Below are positions 8,426 through 18,407 of a stretch of 64,000 bases of DNA, in pieces. Made by a program: the position numbers and the translations under genes. Below the pieces are notes generated by a model. That model searched no databases. It was not told the origin of the DNA and saw only the letters and a program-made list of their open reading frames with translations. Position 1 is the first letter of the stretch. Every line of letters starts with the position of its first letter. Source of the DNA: Rossellomorea sp. BNER (GTDB lineage: Bacteria; Bacillota; Bacilli; Bacillales; Bacillaceae_B); NCBI GenBank assembly GCA_024213275.1, contig JANAVG010000011.1, forward strand, positions 1 through 64,000, read 5' to 3'.

Positions 8426-10820
8426 TAAAAGTGAATTTAAAGAAGCTTTTTTAAAAAGATTAGAAATGACTTATGGGAAGACCTTTCCAGAATCAACATT
8501 GAATGATCAATACAGTACTTTAGGTCATATGGTTCGAGAGTATATTAGCACAAATTGGATTCAAACAAACGAAACCTATCGTCTTAATAATGAAAAGCAG
8601 GTTTATTATCTTTCGATTGAATTTCTTATCGGCCGATTACTTAGACAAAATCTAATCAACTTAGGTCTTGATGAGATTGTTCAAGAAGGCTTAGAAGACT
8701 TAGGGATAAATTTAGAAGAATTAGAGGAAATAGAGGCTGATGCTGGGCTAGGAAATGGTGGACTTGGTAGACTTGCAGCATGTTTTCTCGACTCTCTGGC
8801 TTCTATGGATCTACCCGGGCATGGTTGTGGGATACGTTATAAGCATGGTCTCTTCGAACAAAAGATTGTGAAGGGCTTTCAAATGGAGTTGCCTGAGCAG
8901 TGGTTAAGACATGGACATGTTTGGGAAGTAAGAAAACCTGATTTGGCTGTCGATGTTTCTTTCTGGGGGAAAGTAGAATCATATGAGGAGGAAGGTCGAC
9001 TAAAGTATCGCCATATGGGCGGGGAAACGGTTATTGCGGTACCGTATGATTTACCAGTTGTCGGCTTCGAAACTTCAACAGTTAATACCCTTCGCTTATG
9101 GAGTGCTGAGCCTTCCTCGTATAAAGCTGGTCAAGACACAATGAGACATAAACGGGATACAGAAGCCATTACAGAGTTTTTGTATCCAGATGATACCCAT
9201 GATGAGGGGAAAACCTTAAGGTTGAAACAACAATACTTTCTAGTTTCAGCAAGTATCCGCTCAATACTACGCTCATATTTAGCGCGTCATGGAGACATTC
9301 ATCGTTTTCATGAGCATATTGCAATCCATATTAATGATACTCATCCCGTATTAGCAATCCCAGAGTTTATGAGAATTCTTATTGATGAGCTTCATTTGAA
9401 CTGGGAGGATGCTTGGGATATAACAACGAACACATTCGCCTACACAAACCATACGACACTATCAGAAGCATTAGAAAGATGGCCAGTTCGAATTTTCCAA
9501 CCATTACTTCCAAGAATATTTATGATCGTTGAAGAAATTAATGAGCGTTTTTGTAAGTCATTGTGGGAAAAGTACACCGGGGATTGGCAAAGGATTGAAC
9601 AGATGGCCATTGTCTCACATGGTGAGGTAAAAATGGCTCATCTAGCGATTGCCGGAAGTTATAGCGTAAATGGTGTAGCAAGAATTCATACAGATATCCT
9701 AAAAACAAGAGAAATGAACTTATTTTATCAATTTTATCCTGAAAAGTTTAATAGCAAAACAAATGGAATTACCCATAGAAGATGGTTATTAAAAGCAAAT
9801 CAGCCATTAGCAAACTTAATTACAGCGACCATTGGAGACCGCTGGATTAAAGAACCACATATTCTGTCTTCTCTTCAATCATATAAAAACGATTCAGGTT
9901 TATTAACTCAATTAGATCTTATAAAAAAGCAAAATAAAGAACGTTTAGCAGAAATCATCTTCCAACAAAATGGGATAAAAGTAGATCCCGACTCACTTTT
10001 TGATGTTCATGTTAAAAGACTGCATGCTTATAAAAGACAGCTATTAAATATTTTACACATCTTGTCACTTTATAATCGAATCAAACAAGATGATCATTTT
10101 GATATGCATCCACGCACATTTATATTCGGAGCAAAAGCATCACCAGGGTATTTTTATGCTAAAAAGATTATTAAGCTCATTCATTCAGTTGGAGAACTGG
10201 TGAACCAAGACCCAGTCGTTAGTCAAAAAATGAAGGTTGTATTTCTTGAGAATTATAGAGTTTCATTAGCAGAAGATATTATACCTGCAGCTGATCTTTC
10301 TGAACAAATTTCTACGGCAAGTAAAGAAGCTTCTGGGACGGGGAACATGAAATTCATGATGAATGGTGCCATTACTCTAGGGACACTTGACGGTGCAAAC
10401 ATTGAAATTTTGGATCAAGTTGGAAAGGATAATATCTTTATTTTTGGATTATCAGCTGACGAAGTCATGAAATACTATCGTGAAGGCGGCTATTATTCAA
10501 TGGAGTACTATCATCACGATCAAAGAATTAAAGAGGTGGTAGACCAACTGATCAATGGGACACTTCCAGACTCTGGAGATCATTTTGAGCCAATATATGA
10601 TTCTTTACTTGCAGAAAATGATCAATACTTTGTTTTAAGAGATTTTTCGTCGTACGTATCGGTACAGAAACAGGCTGGAGATACTTTTTCAGATAGGTCT
10701 ATATGGTTACAAATGTGTCTGCATAACATTGCCCAATCAGGCTATTTTTCAAGTGATCGGACTATTCGAGAATATTCAGATGAAATTTGGAAGATCGGTC
10801 AGTCGATTCTACAGAGGTAA
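8415..10820 (+). CDS. glgP: Glycogen phosphorylase GlgP
   Basis: Releases glucose-1-phosphate from glycogen ends. 801 residues from ATG 8415, placed 8 bases after AGGAG (8402-8406); a GTG at 8406 lies inside that site. The pyridoxal-phosphate lysine is Lys646 in EASGTGNMKFMMNG, and DAGLGNGGLGRLAACFLDS is the family's N-terminal signature. It overlaps glgA by 11 bases and ends the operon, so synthesis and breakdown enzymes are made together. A terminator follows. Confidence 0.95.
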   Translation: MFSNKSEFKEAFLKRLEMTYGKTFPESTLNDQYSTLGHMVREYISTNWIQTNETYRLNNEKQVYYLSIEFLIGRLLRQNLINLGLDEIVQEGLEDLGINLEELEEIEADAGLGNGGLGRLAACFLDSLASMDLPGHGCGIRYKHGLFEQKIVKGFQMELPEQWLRHGHVWEVRKPDLAVDVSFWGKVESYEEEGRLKYRHMGGETVIAVPYDLPVVGFETSTVNTLRLWSAEPSSYKAGQDTMRHKRDTEAITEFLYPDDTHDEGKTLRLKQQYFLVSASIRSILRSYLARHGDIHRFHEHIAIHINDTHPVLAIPEFMRILIDELHLNWEDAWDITTNTFAYTNHTTLSEALERWPVRIFQPLLPRIFMIVEEINERFCKSLWEKYTGDWQRIEQMAIVSHGEVKMAHLAIAGSYSVNGVARIHTDILKTREMNLFYQFYPEKFNSKTNGITHRRWLLKANQPLANLITATIGDRWIKEPHILSSLQSYKNDSGLLTQLDLIKKQNKERLAEIIFQQNGIKVDPDSLFDVHVKRLHAYKRQLLNILHILSLYNRIKQDDHFDMHPRTFIFGAKASPGYFYAKKIIKLIHSVGELVNQDPVVSQKMKVVFLENYRVSLAEDIIPAADLSEQISTASKEASGTGNMKFMMNGAITLGTLDGANIEILDQVGKDNIFIFGLSADEVMKYYREGGYYSMEYYHHDQRIKEVVDQLINGTLPDSGDHFEPIYDSLLAENDQYFVLRDFSSYVSVQKQAGDTFSDRSIWLQMCLHNIAQSGYFSSDRTIREYSDEIWKIGQSILQR

Positions 10821-10854
10821 TGAAAGACAGAATGATGAGCACATAAGATCAAAG

Positions 10855-10882
10855 GCAGTACGATATTTTCGTACTGCTTTTT
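10855..10882 (+). terminator. Terminator of the glg operon
   Basis: GCAGTACGA / TCGTACTGC hairpin followed by five T, 35 bases after the glgP stop. Confidence 0.85.
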
Positions 10883-11001
10883 ATCGTTTATATCAGAAAA
10901 AATATGATAATCTAATTTTGAGTGATTTAAGAAACCAATAGCTAAAAATTCACAAATGTAAACCCTCTTATTATGTAATTAGAGGATCAGGAGGATTTGA
11001 A

Positions 11002-13020
11002 ATGAAATCATTAGAATTAATTCAAAACCATATAACAAAAGCAAATGATAATTGGTTAAAGTACCTAACTGAAGCAGAAGAAATTCATCAAAACTTAGAA
11101 TATGTTCACTCAATTGAGTCTGTTCAAACAAACCATCTCCTATTGTATGTTAAAAGAACATTAGAATCATTAAATCGTTTTAATGGTCTTTCAGATACTT
11201 CTAAAAAGTTGATAGAAGAAGTACTTAAATGGAGTGAGGTTGCAAAAGGTGGCACGATTCGTCAAAGGGATATGTGGAGAAAGAAAGGGTATAATCTGAT
11301 TGCTCATAATGAAGGTTCAGCGGATATTTACATTGAAGAATATTTACTAAAAGATGAGAAGAATCAAACAAATGAAAAGCTTATGATTGAATCTTTAATA
11401 AGGACTCACGGCTTAATCGGTCAGTACATTAGAGGCGAATCAGAATTGAAAAAAAGTAAACCATCGAAAGATTTGCTTTTAAAACTCCTTGGAGTGGTGG
11501 AGACTCGAAACATTTTATATTCTCTTAACTTTTGTATTATTAATGGAGTGTCGGAATATCTTTGGGATAATGTAAGCGAAAAAGTTGAAAAAGCCATTGA
11601 TGATTTAATAGGGGACAATTTTACCGAATCTACTATGACAAGGGTTCAAAAATTGCGTTCAAAATCAGGCAATCGTCTTCAAGATTTTGAATATTACTCC
11701 AAGGAAATGGTTGATTTGGAGAAATTAATTGATGGGCGGGAACTTTGGTATGTAGAGCCGGCGCTTTATAGCTTTACACTTGAAGATTTTTTAGCTGTCA
11801 TGACGTTGACACAAAAAGAACTAAGAAACAAAGATATCAATCACATCATCTTTGAAGATATGATGAAGCAAATGTATTACGACTATAAAAATGAGAAGAA
11901 AGTTAATGTTTATCGTAAAAGAGTCATTGAGAAGTATCTAGAGGATTGTAGGAATGGTAAAGGGGAAGAAAATCCTAGATTGAAATTTTTGGTTTCTATT
12001 GATGACAAAACAAAATCGGCTCATCCTTATTTTCAATTTACTGGTCTTGGGGAAGCTTTAATCAATTTTTGCTTAGAGGCTGAAAAGGTTGATATGATGC
12101 ATAACCGTGCAGTCGTTATGCTATTGGATTATTTTGAATTAAGAAGGGATGCTTATGACAGGTTCCACAACGAAGAAGTATACCTAGAAAATATGAACAG
12201 TGCAGCTGACGATAAGCGAGTGATTCTTGAGTGGTTAAAAGGGGATACGATTTTAGATATTGGTCCTGGTGGTGGTGTTATGCTAGATATGATTGAGGAA
12301 GAAAAAGAAAGCAAAACCGTTATTGGAATTGATATTTCTGAAAATGTGATCGAGTCACTAAATAAAAAGAAAAAAGATGGAAAAAGAAAATGGGAAGTCG
12401 TAAAAGGAGACGCTTTGAATCTAACGGAGACATTCCCTCCCAACTCAGTAGATACGATTATTTTTTCTTCTATCATTCATGAACTATATTCTTATATTCC
12501 ATTTAACGGAAAGAGATTTAATCATGATGTGATTGGCGAGACACTTAAAAGTGCATATACTGTATTAAAGCCAGGGGGACGATTGATTATTCGAGATGGG
12601 ATCATGACTGAAAATAAAGAGCTGAATCGAATGATTCGATTTAAAAATGAGGAAGGTATCCATTTTCTAAAACAATATAAAAATGATTTCAAAGGTAGAG
12701 AAATTGAATTCGAAATAATTTCCTCAAATACAGTTAAAATGCCCATAAATGATGCGATGGAAGCTTTATATACTTACACTTGGGGAGAAGAATCCTACGT
12801 ACATGAAGTCAATGAACAATTCGGCTATTTTACACCAACCGAATACAAACTCTATATACAAAGTACTTTAGGAGATCAAGTACGCATAATAGAATCAAGG
12901 AATTATTTACAACCTGGGTATACTGACAACCTGAAAGATAAACTCGAGTTCCTAGATGAAAATGGAAACCCTGTAGATTTACCGGATAGTACTTGTTTTA
13001 TTGTAGTCGAGAAAAATTAA
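11002..13020 (+). CDS. Large class I SAM-dependent methyltransferase with unrecognised N-terminal region
   Basis: 672 residues with a strong ribosome site (aggagg, 8 bases before the ATG). Only the C-terminal third is recognisable: a Rossmann-type methyltransferase with motif I ILDIGPGGG (about residue 417-425), acidic motif II VIGIDIS, motif III KGDALNL, a post-motif HELY segment and LKPGGRLIIRDG. The first ~400 residues are mostly charged helices and include THGLIGQYIRGE and a RNILYSLNFCIIN hydrophobic segment; I cannot assign them to a family. No signal peptide or membrane span. It stands alone between the glg terminator and a bidirectional hairpin. Substrate unknown: small molecule, RNA or protein are all possible. 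Confidence 0.75.
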   Translation: MKSLELIQNHITKANDNWLKYLTEAEEIHQNLEYVHSIESVQTNHLLLYVKRTLESLNRFNGLSDTSKKLIEEVLKWSEVAKGGTIRQRDMWRKKGYNLIAHNEGSADIYIEEYLLKDEKNQTNEKLMIESLIRTHGLIGQYIRGESELKKSKPSKDLLLKLLGVVETRNILYSLNFCIINGVSEYLWDNVSEKVEKAIDDLIGDNFTESTMTRVQKLRSKSGNRLQDFEYYSKEMVDLEKLIDGRELWYVEPALYSFTLEDFLAVMTLTQKELRNKDINHIIFEDMMKQMYYDYKNEKKVNVYRKRVIEKYLEDCRNGKGEENPRLKFLVSIDDKTKSAHPYFQFTGLGEALINFCLEAEKVDMMHNRAVVMLLDYFELRRDAYDRFHNEEVYLENMNSAADDKRVILEWLKGDTILDIGPGGGVMLDMIEEEKESKTVIGIDISENVIESLNKKKKDGKRKWEVVKGDALNLTETFPPNSVDTIIFSSIIHELYSYIPFNGKRFNHDVIGETLKSAYTVLKPGGRLIIRDGIMTENKELNRMIRFKNEEGIHFLKQYKNDFKGREIEFEIISSNTVKMPINDAMEALYTYTWGEESYVHEVNEQFGYFTPTEYKLYIQSTLGDQVRIIESRNYLQPGYTDNLKDKLEFLDENGNPVDLPDSTCFIVVEKN

Positions 13021-13034
13021 GTTATTGACTGGAA

Positions 13035-13106
13035 GGGGCTGTCCAAAAAGGAATCAGGAACCATTATGATCATAACGGTTCCTGATTCCTTGGTTTTGAC
13101 AGGCCC
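13035..13106. repeat. Palindromic repeat acting as bidirectional terminator
   Basis: Nested inverted repeats. The outer arms are ggggctgtccaaaa / ttttgacaggccc. The inner arms are a perfect 15-base pair, aaggaatcaggaacc / ggttcctgattcctt. A related element with the same GGGGCTGTCCAAAA-like ends lies at 63865-63985. It sits between convergent genes and probably ends both transcripts. Confidence 0.75.
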
Positions 13107-13121
13107 TTCAAAATTTATAAA

Positions 13122-13880
13122 TTAATCATCATTATCTGTTACATAACCCTCATCCCTTTTATAAGGAATGTTACCAATGGGTGATTCAAGGTTTTCATTA
13201 TCAAGTCTTTCCTCGTATTCTTCGTGTTCTTTAGATGGATAAACCTTTACATCCTTACCTTCAATATCTGTACCTACAAATGATTCATATTCTTCTGCGA
13301 AGCCTTCCATATCTTCATCACGATCACGGTACAGACTATCATAGTCTTCATAATCTCCTTGTAGATCAGAAGGAGTTTCAGACGTCCCGTAACGGCCTAC
13401 TTCCTGAAAACTATCTTGACTATCTCTTATTCCATCGACATTATACATATGTTGAAAATGATTTCCGTGAGCGGGTTCTAGTACTTCTTCTTCAACTGGA
13501 CGATCACCGAAAATCGCCTGTTCAGGATTATGTTCCTTGGTGTAGAGAGTTGTAGGAACTGCTTGAAGTCTTTCGTAAGGTATTTCTTTTCCAGTTGCCT
13601 TACAAATCCCATATGTGCCATCCTCAATGGCTTTTAAAGCTTGATTTACTTTTTCAAGCTCATCCTCTGCATGCTCATCAAGGGCAAAATCCTTTTCACG
13701 TTCATAAAGTTCTGTTCCCATATCACCTGGGTGATTATCATACAGCGATAGTTCACCAGTGTTCTCCCTCTCACTTCTTACTTCGAGGCTAGGTTTATCA
13801 TTATGCAAATGGGTTTGCAATTGCTTCTTTTGTTGGAGGAGCTCTTCTTTTAAAGATAAAATTTGCTTTTCAGTTAGCAT
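13122..13880 (-). CDS. yteA: YteA-family sporulation-associated DksA/TraR-like protein
   Basis: 252 residues from the MLTEKQILSLKEEL start; an in-frame ATG 11 codons upstream lacks a good ribosome site, while aaagga precedes the inner ATG. An N-terminal coiled-coil and YDNHPGDMGTELYEREKD are typical of the YteA group. The DksA-like knuckle YGICKATGKEIPYERL keeps only the first cysteine, so the classical four-cysteine zinc site is not preserved, which I recall as normal for YteA. The C-terminal half is very acidic. B. subtilis yteA is expressed in sporulation; its molecular role is unclear. Confidence 0.8.
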   Translation of the reverse strand: MLTEKQILSLKEELLQQKKQLQTHLHNDKPSLEVRSERENTGELSLYDNHPGDMGTELYEREKDFALDEHAEDELEKVNQALKAIEDGTYGICKATGKEIPYERLQAVPTTLYTKEHNPEQAIFGDRPVEEEVLEPAHGNHFQHMYNVDGIRDSQDSFQEVGRYGTSETPSDLQGDYEDYDSLYRDRDEDMEGFAEEYESFVGTDIEGKDVKVYPSKEHEEYEERLDNENLESPIGNIPYKRDEGYVTDNDD

Positions 13881-14019
13881 TGGTTTCACGTCCTTTGTTG
13901 GATTGAAATTCATATGGAATTAGTATTTGCTCTATTTGTCATACTTTATCCATTAACATGACGATGAAACTTTTTTATCCACTTAAATTCATAAATATTT
14001 TTTTCTAATTATGTAAAAT

Positions 14020-14050
14020 AAGCGGGTGACAATTTTATCGTCACCCGCTT
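14020..14050 (-). terminator. Terminator of menA
   Basis: AAGCGGGTGA / TCACCCGCTT hairpin, followed on the minus strand by TATTTTA, 7 bases beyond the menA stop. Confidence 0.75.
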
Positions 14051-14057
14051 ACAGAGA

Positions 14058-14978
14058 TTAAATATTACTGATAAAAATTCCAATCGATAAAAGGAACCCA
14101 AAAATGGTATTTGTTTGGGCAGTAGCTTTCATTGCAGGCATCATTTCTAATGGGTTTGTTTTTCCAACAAAACCTTTAATCGCCTTAATCGCCTTTGGTG
14201 CACTCAAGAAAACGAGAAGTAACCAAGCTGACGAGACTCCAAAAAGAATTAAAACAATAATCCAAGCATAAGAAATGATAAACATTGAAGCTAAAAGCAA
14301 AATGGCTTTCTCACGACCAAGTAAAATGGCTAGTGTTTTTCTTCCATTTTCTTTATCCCCGTCCAAATCACGAATGTTGTTTGACAGAAGGATTGCTCCT
14401 ACGAGAATAAAGATTGGAATGGAAACAAGGATGCTTGTTTTATTTACAAATCCTGTTTGGATGTAAAAGGATATTAAGATAATCACAACACCCATAAAAA
14501 ATCCAGATACCACTTCTCCAAATGGAGTATAGGCAATTGGAATTGGACCACCAGTATATAAGTAGGCTACTGTCATACAAACTAATCCTATAACAGCTAT
14601 CCACCAACTGCTATTTAAGCAAATGTATATACCTAATAGCAGCGCAATTCCAAATAAAGTGAAGGCCAAATTAAGTACAGTGGAAGGTTTTACGCCATTT
14701 CTTACAATGGCTCCACCAATACCGATTGAATTCTCATTGTCCAAGCCGCGAACATAATCGTAATATTCATTGAACATGTTAGTAGCCGCTTGAATGAGTA
14801 TACTTGCTATTAGCATAGCAAGGAACATGAGCCAATTTATTGATTGATATTGTAGTGCCATTGCTGTTCCTAGAAGGACAGGGACAAAGGCAGCGGTTAA
14901 AGTGTGTGGACGTGTTAATTGCCACCATATTCGCCAGCCTTTATCTGGCTCAACAATACTTGATGTTTGTGCAGACAT
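14058..14978 (-). CDS. menA: 1,4-dihydroxy-2-naphthoate polyprenyltransferase MenA
   Basis: Joins the prenyl chain to dihydroxynaphthoate, giving demethylmenaquinone, in the membrane. 306 residues, about eight or nine membrane segments. Both UbiA-family aspartate motifs are present: NEYYDYVRGLDNENS and IRDLDGDKENGRKT. Ribosome site gggag 8 bases before the ATG. It is read away from the menFDHBE operon, with the two promoters in the shared intergenic region. Confidence 0.95.
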   Translation of the reverse strand: MSAQTSSIVEPDKGWRIWWQLTRPHTLTAAFVPVLLGTAMALQYQSINWLMFLAMLIASILIQAATNMFNEYYDYVRGLDNENSIGIGGAIVRNGVKPSTVLNLAFTLFGIALLLGIYICLNSSWWIAVIGLVCMTVAYLYTGGPIPIAYTPFGEVVSGFFMGVVIILISFYIQTGFVNKTSILVSIPIFILVGAILLSNNIRDLDGDKENGRKTLAILLGREKAILLLASMFIISYAWIIVLILFGVSSAWLLLVFLSAPKAIKAIKGFVGKTNPLEMMPAMKATAQTNTIFGFLLSIGIFISNI

Positions 14979-15031
14979 TTATCGTCTCTCCCTAATTAAA
15001 AAATCATGATTACAATTCCTTTACAAATTAA

Positions 15032-15060
15032 AGTGTAGGTAAAGGCGCAGGTAGTGTCAA
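15032..15060 (-). promoter_or_regulatory. Putative sigma-A promoter of menA
   Basis: On the minus strand TTGACA, 17 bases, then TACACT, about 55 bases upstream of the menA ATG. Confidence 0.55.
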
Positions 15061-15199
15061 TATCTTTTTACAAACTAATGAAGGTTTAATTTACCATTGA
15101 AGGAACTCGTTTCTCAAGGGCTCTCATTTCTCAATTCTTTAGAAAAGGTTTATGATATATATAATAAGGATATCAAAGGTTTTAATCGTAATTACATCA

Positions 15200-15228
15200 T
15201 TGACACATGTTCTTGTCAGGTGTATCTT
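15200..15228 (+). promoter_or_regulatory. Putative sigma-A promoter of the men operon
   Basis: TTGACA (15200-15205), 17 bases, then TGTATCTT with an extended -10 (15221-15228), about 40 bases before the menF start. Confidence 0.55.
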
Positions 15229-15268
15229 ATAATAGATTTGTAAACGTACGTTTTTGGGGGGATTTACT

Positions 15269-16678
15269 TTGGTTATTATTCAAAAACCGAAAATAAATAT
15301 CGCTTTTCAAGAAGCTGTATTAAAAGCGAAAAAATTGAATCGTCCTGTCCTATTTAGTCATGTCCGTGAGATTGATAAAATGGATCCCCTTTTCTTTTAT
15401 CATGCTGGATTCCCCTTATATCAAGGTGAACGTTTTTATTGGAAAGACAAAGGTGGAGAAACAACGATTGTTGGGATCGGAAGTTCTTTTATCTTTAGAA
15501 ATGATTTAAAAGAGAACAGATTCGAGGATATTGATCAAGAGTGGAAGCGCTTTATTCATGAAGCGGTTCTAGATGATGGATTAAGTGAGACAGCAACAGG
15601 ACCACTTATTTTTGGAGGCTTTTCTTTCGATCCTTCGCAGAAAAAGGAAGTAGAATGGACGGATTTCTCACAAGCTACTCTTCAGCTGCCAACCTTTATG
15701 CTTACTGTGAAAAGTGATAAGGCTTATTTAACGATAAATATTTTATGTTCCTCTCATGATGAGGAAGATATTATTGAAAAATATATAGTCGAAATTAATG
15801 AACTTCTCAATCACTCATCTTTTTTAATCACTTCACAGGCACTAAAGGAAACAATGGAAATTGCACCGGAGCAATGGAAAAAAACATTGGATGAAGTGGT
15901 AGGTCAGCTCAAGATGGGCGAAATGGAGAAGGTCGTTCTTGCCCGTAAGCTGAAAGTATCCTTTGAAGATTCACCGCATTCAGATTTTATTTTGCAAAAC
16001 TTATTAACACAACAACCGGACAGCTTTACATTTTCATTAGAGGTCTTAAATAGCTGCTTTTTAGGTGCATCTCCGGAGCGCTTAGTGAAAAAGACTGGAG
16101 AAGAGATTTTTTCCACCTGTCTGGCTGGATCAATTGGAAGAGGAAAGACAGAATTAGAAGATACTCAGCTTGGTCAGGAACTATTAGAGGATAATAAAAA
16201 TCGTCATGAACACCATTTAGTCGTTGAAATGATTAAAAGTGTCCTAGAAAAATATTGTAAAGACATTGATTTACCTGGGCATCCAACCTTAATGACTGTT
16301 AGAGACATACAGCATTTATATACACCTATTAGGGGAAAAATTATTAGTAATGATACTAGTATTTTGAAATTTGTTGAGCAGCTTCATCCTACACCAGCTC
16401 TTGGCGGTGTTCCAAGGGAAAAAGCAATGGAGTCGATTAAAGAATCAGAGAATATGGATAGAGGACTTTATGCAGGTCCTATTGGTTGGCTTGATGCAAA
16501 AGGAAACGGTGAATTTGTCGTCGCCATTCGATCTGGTTTAATTAATCGAAACAATTCTTATCTTTATGCTGGTTGTGGTGTAGTGGCAGACTCAAATTCT
16601 GAGAGTGAATATATTGAAACGAAGATAAAATTTAGACCGATGCTCCGTGCTATAGGAGGACATGAAGATGACATATAA
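15269..16678 (+). CDS. menF: Isochorismate synthase MenF
   Basis: Converts chorismate to isochorismate, the first step of menaquinone synthesis. 469 residues from a TTG at 15269 lying 7 bases after a GGGGGG ribosome site; an upstream in-frame TTG (15254) lies inside that site. Chorismate-binding signatures: FLGASPERLVKK, STCLAGSIGRG, LHPTPALGGVP and YAGCGVVADS. The stop overlaps menD. Confidence 0.93.
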   Translation: MVIIQKPKINIAFQEAVLKAKKLNRPVLFSHVREIDKMDPLFFYHAGFPLYQGERFYWKDKGGETTIVGIGSSFIFRNDLKENRFEDIDQEWKRFIHEAVLDDGLSETATGPLIFGGFSFDPSQKKEVEWTDFSQATLQLPTFMLTVKSDKAYLTINILCSSHDEEDIIEKYIVEINELLNHSSFLITSQALKETMEIAPEQWKKTLDEVVGQLKMGEMEKVVLARKLKVSFEDSPHSDFILQNLLTQQPDSFTFSLEVLNSCFLGASPERLVKKTGEEIFSTCLAGSIGRGKTELEDTQLGQELLEDNKNRHEHHLVVEMIKSVLEKYCKDIDLPGHPTLMTVRDIQHLYTPIRGKIISNDTSILKFVEQLHPTPALGGVPREKAMESIKESENMDRGLYAGPIGWLDAKGNGEFVVAIRSGLINRNNSYLYAGCGVVADSNSESEYIETKIKFRPMLRAIGGHEDDI

Positions 16679-18404
16679 CCATCAGGAAGACCTTACAAAG
16701 TATGTTGCAGCATTTATTGAGGAAATGGTAGCAAATGGAGTGAAGAAAGTAGTAATCAGTCCGGGTTCACGTTCTACTCCATTTGCATTACTTCTTGCTG
16801 AACATCCTGAAATACAAGTTTTTATTAACGTAGACGAGAGGTCTGCGGCTTTTTTTGCGTTAGGGATCGCAAAAGCAGAGAATCAGCCTGTGGCTATGCT
16901 GTGCACCTCTGGAACGGCATCTGCGAATTATTACCCTGCTATAATCGAAGCAAAGTATTCACGCGTTCCTCTAGTGGTGTTAACAGCAGATCGCCCACAT
17001 GAATTAAGAGAAGTAGGAGCTCCACAGGCAATTGATCAGATTCAAATGTATGGGCGTCATGTGAAATGGTCTATCGACATGCCACTGCCAGAAAGCTCCT
17101 TCTCTATGCTTTCTTTTACAAAGAGTACTGCCTCTCGAGGGATTGGAATATGCAGAGAAAGTCCGGCAGGTCCTGTGCATTTTAATTTTCCATTTAGGGA
17201 GCCTTTAGTACCTAATCTTTCAGATGCCTATGCACAACCATCCCTTGGAAATGTATTGGTTACAGGTGGGGAAAGAATCCTTTCAAAGCAGCAATCGGAC
17301 ATTTTTCAAAAGAGAGTAAGTGAAAAGGAAAAAGGGCTTATTATATGTGGACCACAACTTGAAAGTGATTCAATTGAAGCAATCCTATCATTAAGTGAAC
17401 AATATGGATTTCCAATTTTAGCAGATCCTTTGTCAGGTTTACGGAGTGGAGCACATAGGAAAGCAACGGTGATAGACAGTTATGATAGTTTTCTAAGAAC
17501 GGAAGTAGTAACAAAATCGCTGGAACCAGATATTGTAATTCGATTTGGAGCTATGCCTGTTTCAAAAGCACTCTCGCTCTATTTGAAACATTTTCACAAT
17601 CTTGATCAATGGGTGATTGATGAAGGTGGTCAATGGCTGGATCCAATAGGGAAAGCCACAGAAATGATTCATTGTTCTTCTGTGTCGTTTTGTGAAAGTC
17701 TTATAGATGATGAGCGCAGCGAATCCGGTGCATCTGAGTGGCTGGAAAAATGGAAATCTTTGAATGAACGAACGAAAAATTGTATCGCTGATTCAAGAAG
17801 TACCGATATGTCAGAAGGAGAAGCGGTTGGAAATTTAATGGAGTGGCTGCCGGATTCCTCTACCCTTTTTGTAAGCAACAGCATGCCAATAAGGGATGTG
17901 GATACCTATTTTCTTAACACAAACAAACAGATTAATGTGTTAGCTAATCGTGGTGCCAATGGAATTGATGGGGTAGTATCTACAGCATTAGGAGTCAGCA
18001 CGTCCAAAAAGCCAGCGTTTCTTTTAATAGGTGACTTAGCATTTTTTCATGATATGAATGGTTTATTAGCAGGTAAAATGTACGATCTGAATTTAAAGAT
18101 TATCGTCCTGAATAATAACGGTGGTGGAATCTTCTCCTATCTTCCGCAAGCTAAGGAAGATAAGCATTTTGAAAACCTATTTGGTACTCCGATGGATCTC
18201 GAGTTCTCTGCATTATCAACTCTATACGATGCAGATTATCATAAAGCCATAGAAATGGATGAGTTTTCTGGTGCATTTAAAAAGTCCTGTCAACATAGTG
18301 GGTTATCTATTATTGAAGTCGTCACAAATCGGATTAAGAATACCGAACAACATCGAAATTTGTGGAATCTTGTTTCCCGGGAAATAGAAATGGAATTTAG
18401 GTGA
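16668..18404 (+). CDS. menD: SEPHCHC synthase MenD
   Basis: Thiamine-diphosphate enzyme joining isochorismate and 2-oxoglutarate to give 2-succinyl-5-enolpyruvyl-6-hydroxy-3-cyclohexene-1-carboxylate. 578 residues from ATG 16668, 7 bases after aggagga; ATG 16662 is too close to that site. SPGSRSTPFALLLAEHP and the cofactor-activating Glu in VDERSAAFFALG are near the N-terminus. The ThDP/metal motif GDLAFFHDMNG ... NNNGGGIFSYLP lies near the C-terminus. It overlaps menF by 11 bases. Confidence 0.95.
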   Translation: MTYNHQEDLTKYVAAFIEEMVANGVKKVVISPGSRSTPFALLLAEHPEIQVFINVDERSAAFFALGIAKAENQPVAMLCTSGTASANYYPAIIEAKYSRVPLVVLTADRPHELREVGAPQAIDQIQMYGRHVKWSIDMPLPESSFSMLSFTKSTASRGIGICRESPAGPVHFNFPFREPLVPNLSDAYAQPSLGNVLVTGGERILSKQQSDIFQKRVSEKEKGLIICGPQLESDSIEAILSLSEQYGFPILADPLSGLRSGAHRKATVIDSYDSFLRTEVVTKSLEPDIVIRFGAMPVSKALSLYLKHFHNLDQWVIDEGGQWLDPIGKATEMIHCSSVSFCESLIDDERSESGASEWLEKWKSLNERTKNCIADSRSTDMSEGEAVGNLMEWLPDSSTLFVSNSMPIRDVDTYFLNTNKQINVLANRGANGIDGVVSTALGVSTSKKPAFLLIGDLAFFHDMNGLLAGKMYDLNLKIIVLNNNGGGIFSYLPQAKEDKHFENLFGTPMDLEFSALSTLYDADYHKAIEMDEFSGAFKKSCQHSGLSIIEVVTNRIKNTEQHRNLWNLVSREIEMEFR

Positions 18405-18407
18405 CTG

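Noticed and set aside
13235-13792. Plus-strand frames of 106 and 65 codons opposite yteA
   Set aside because: Antisense shadows of yteA with His/Leu-rich composition caused by its acidic codons.
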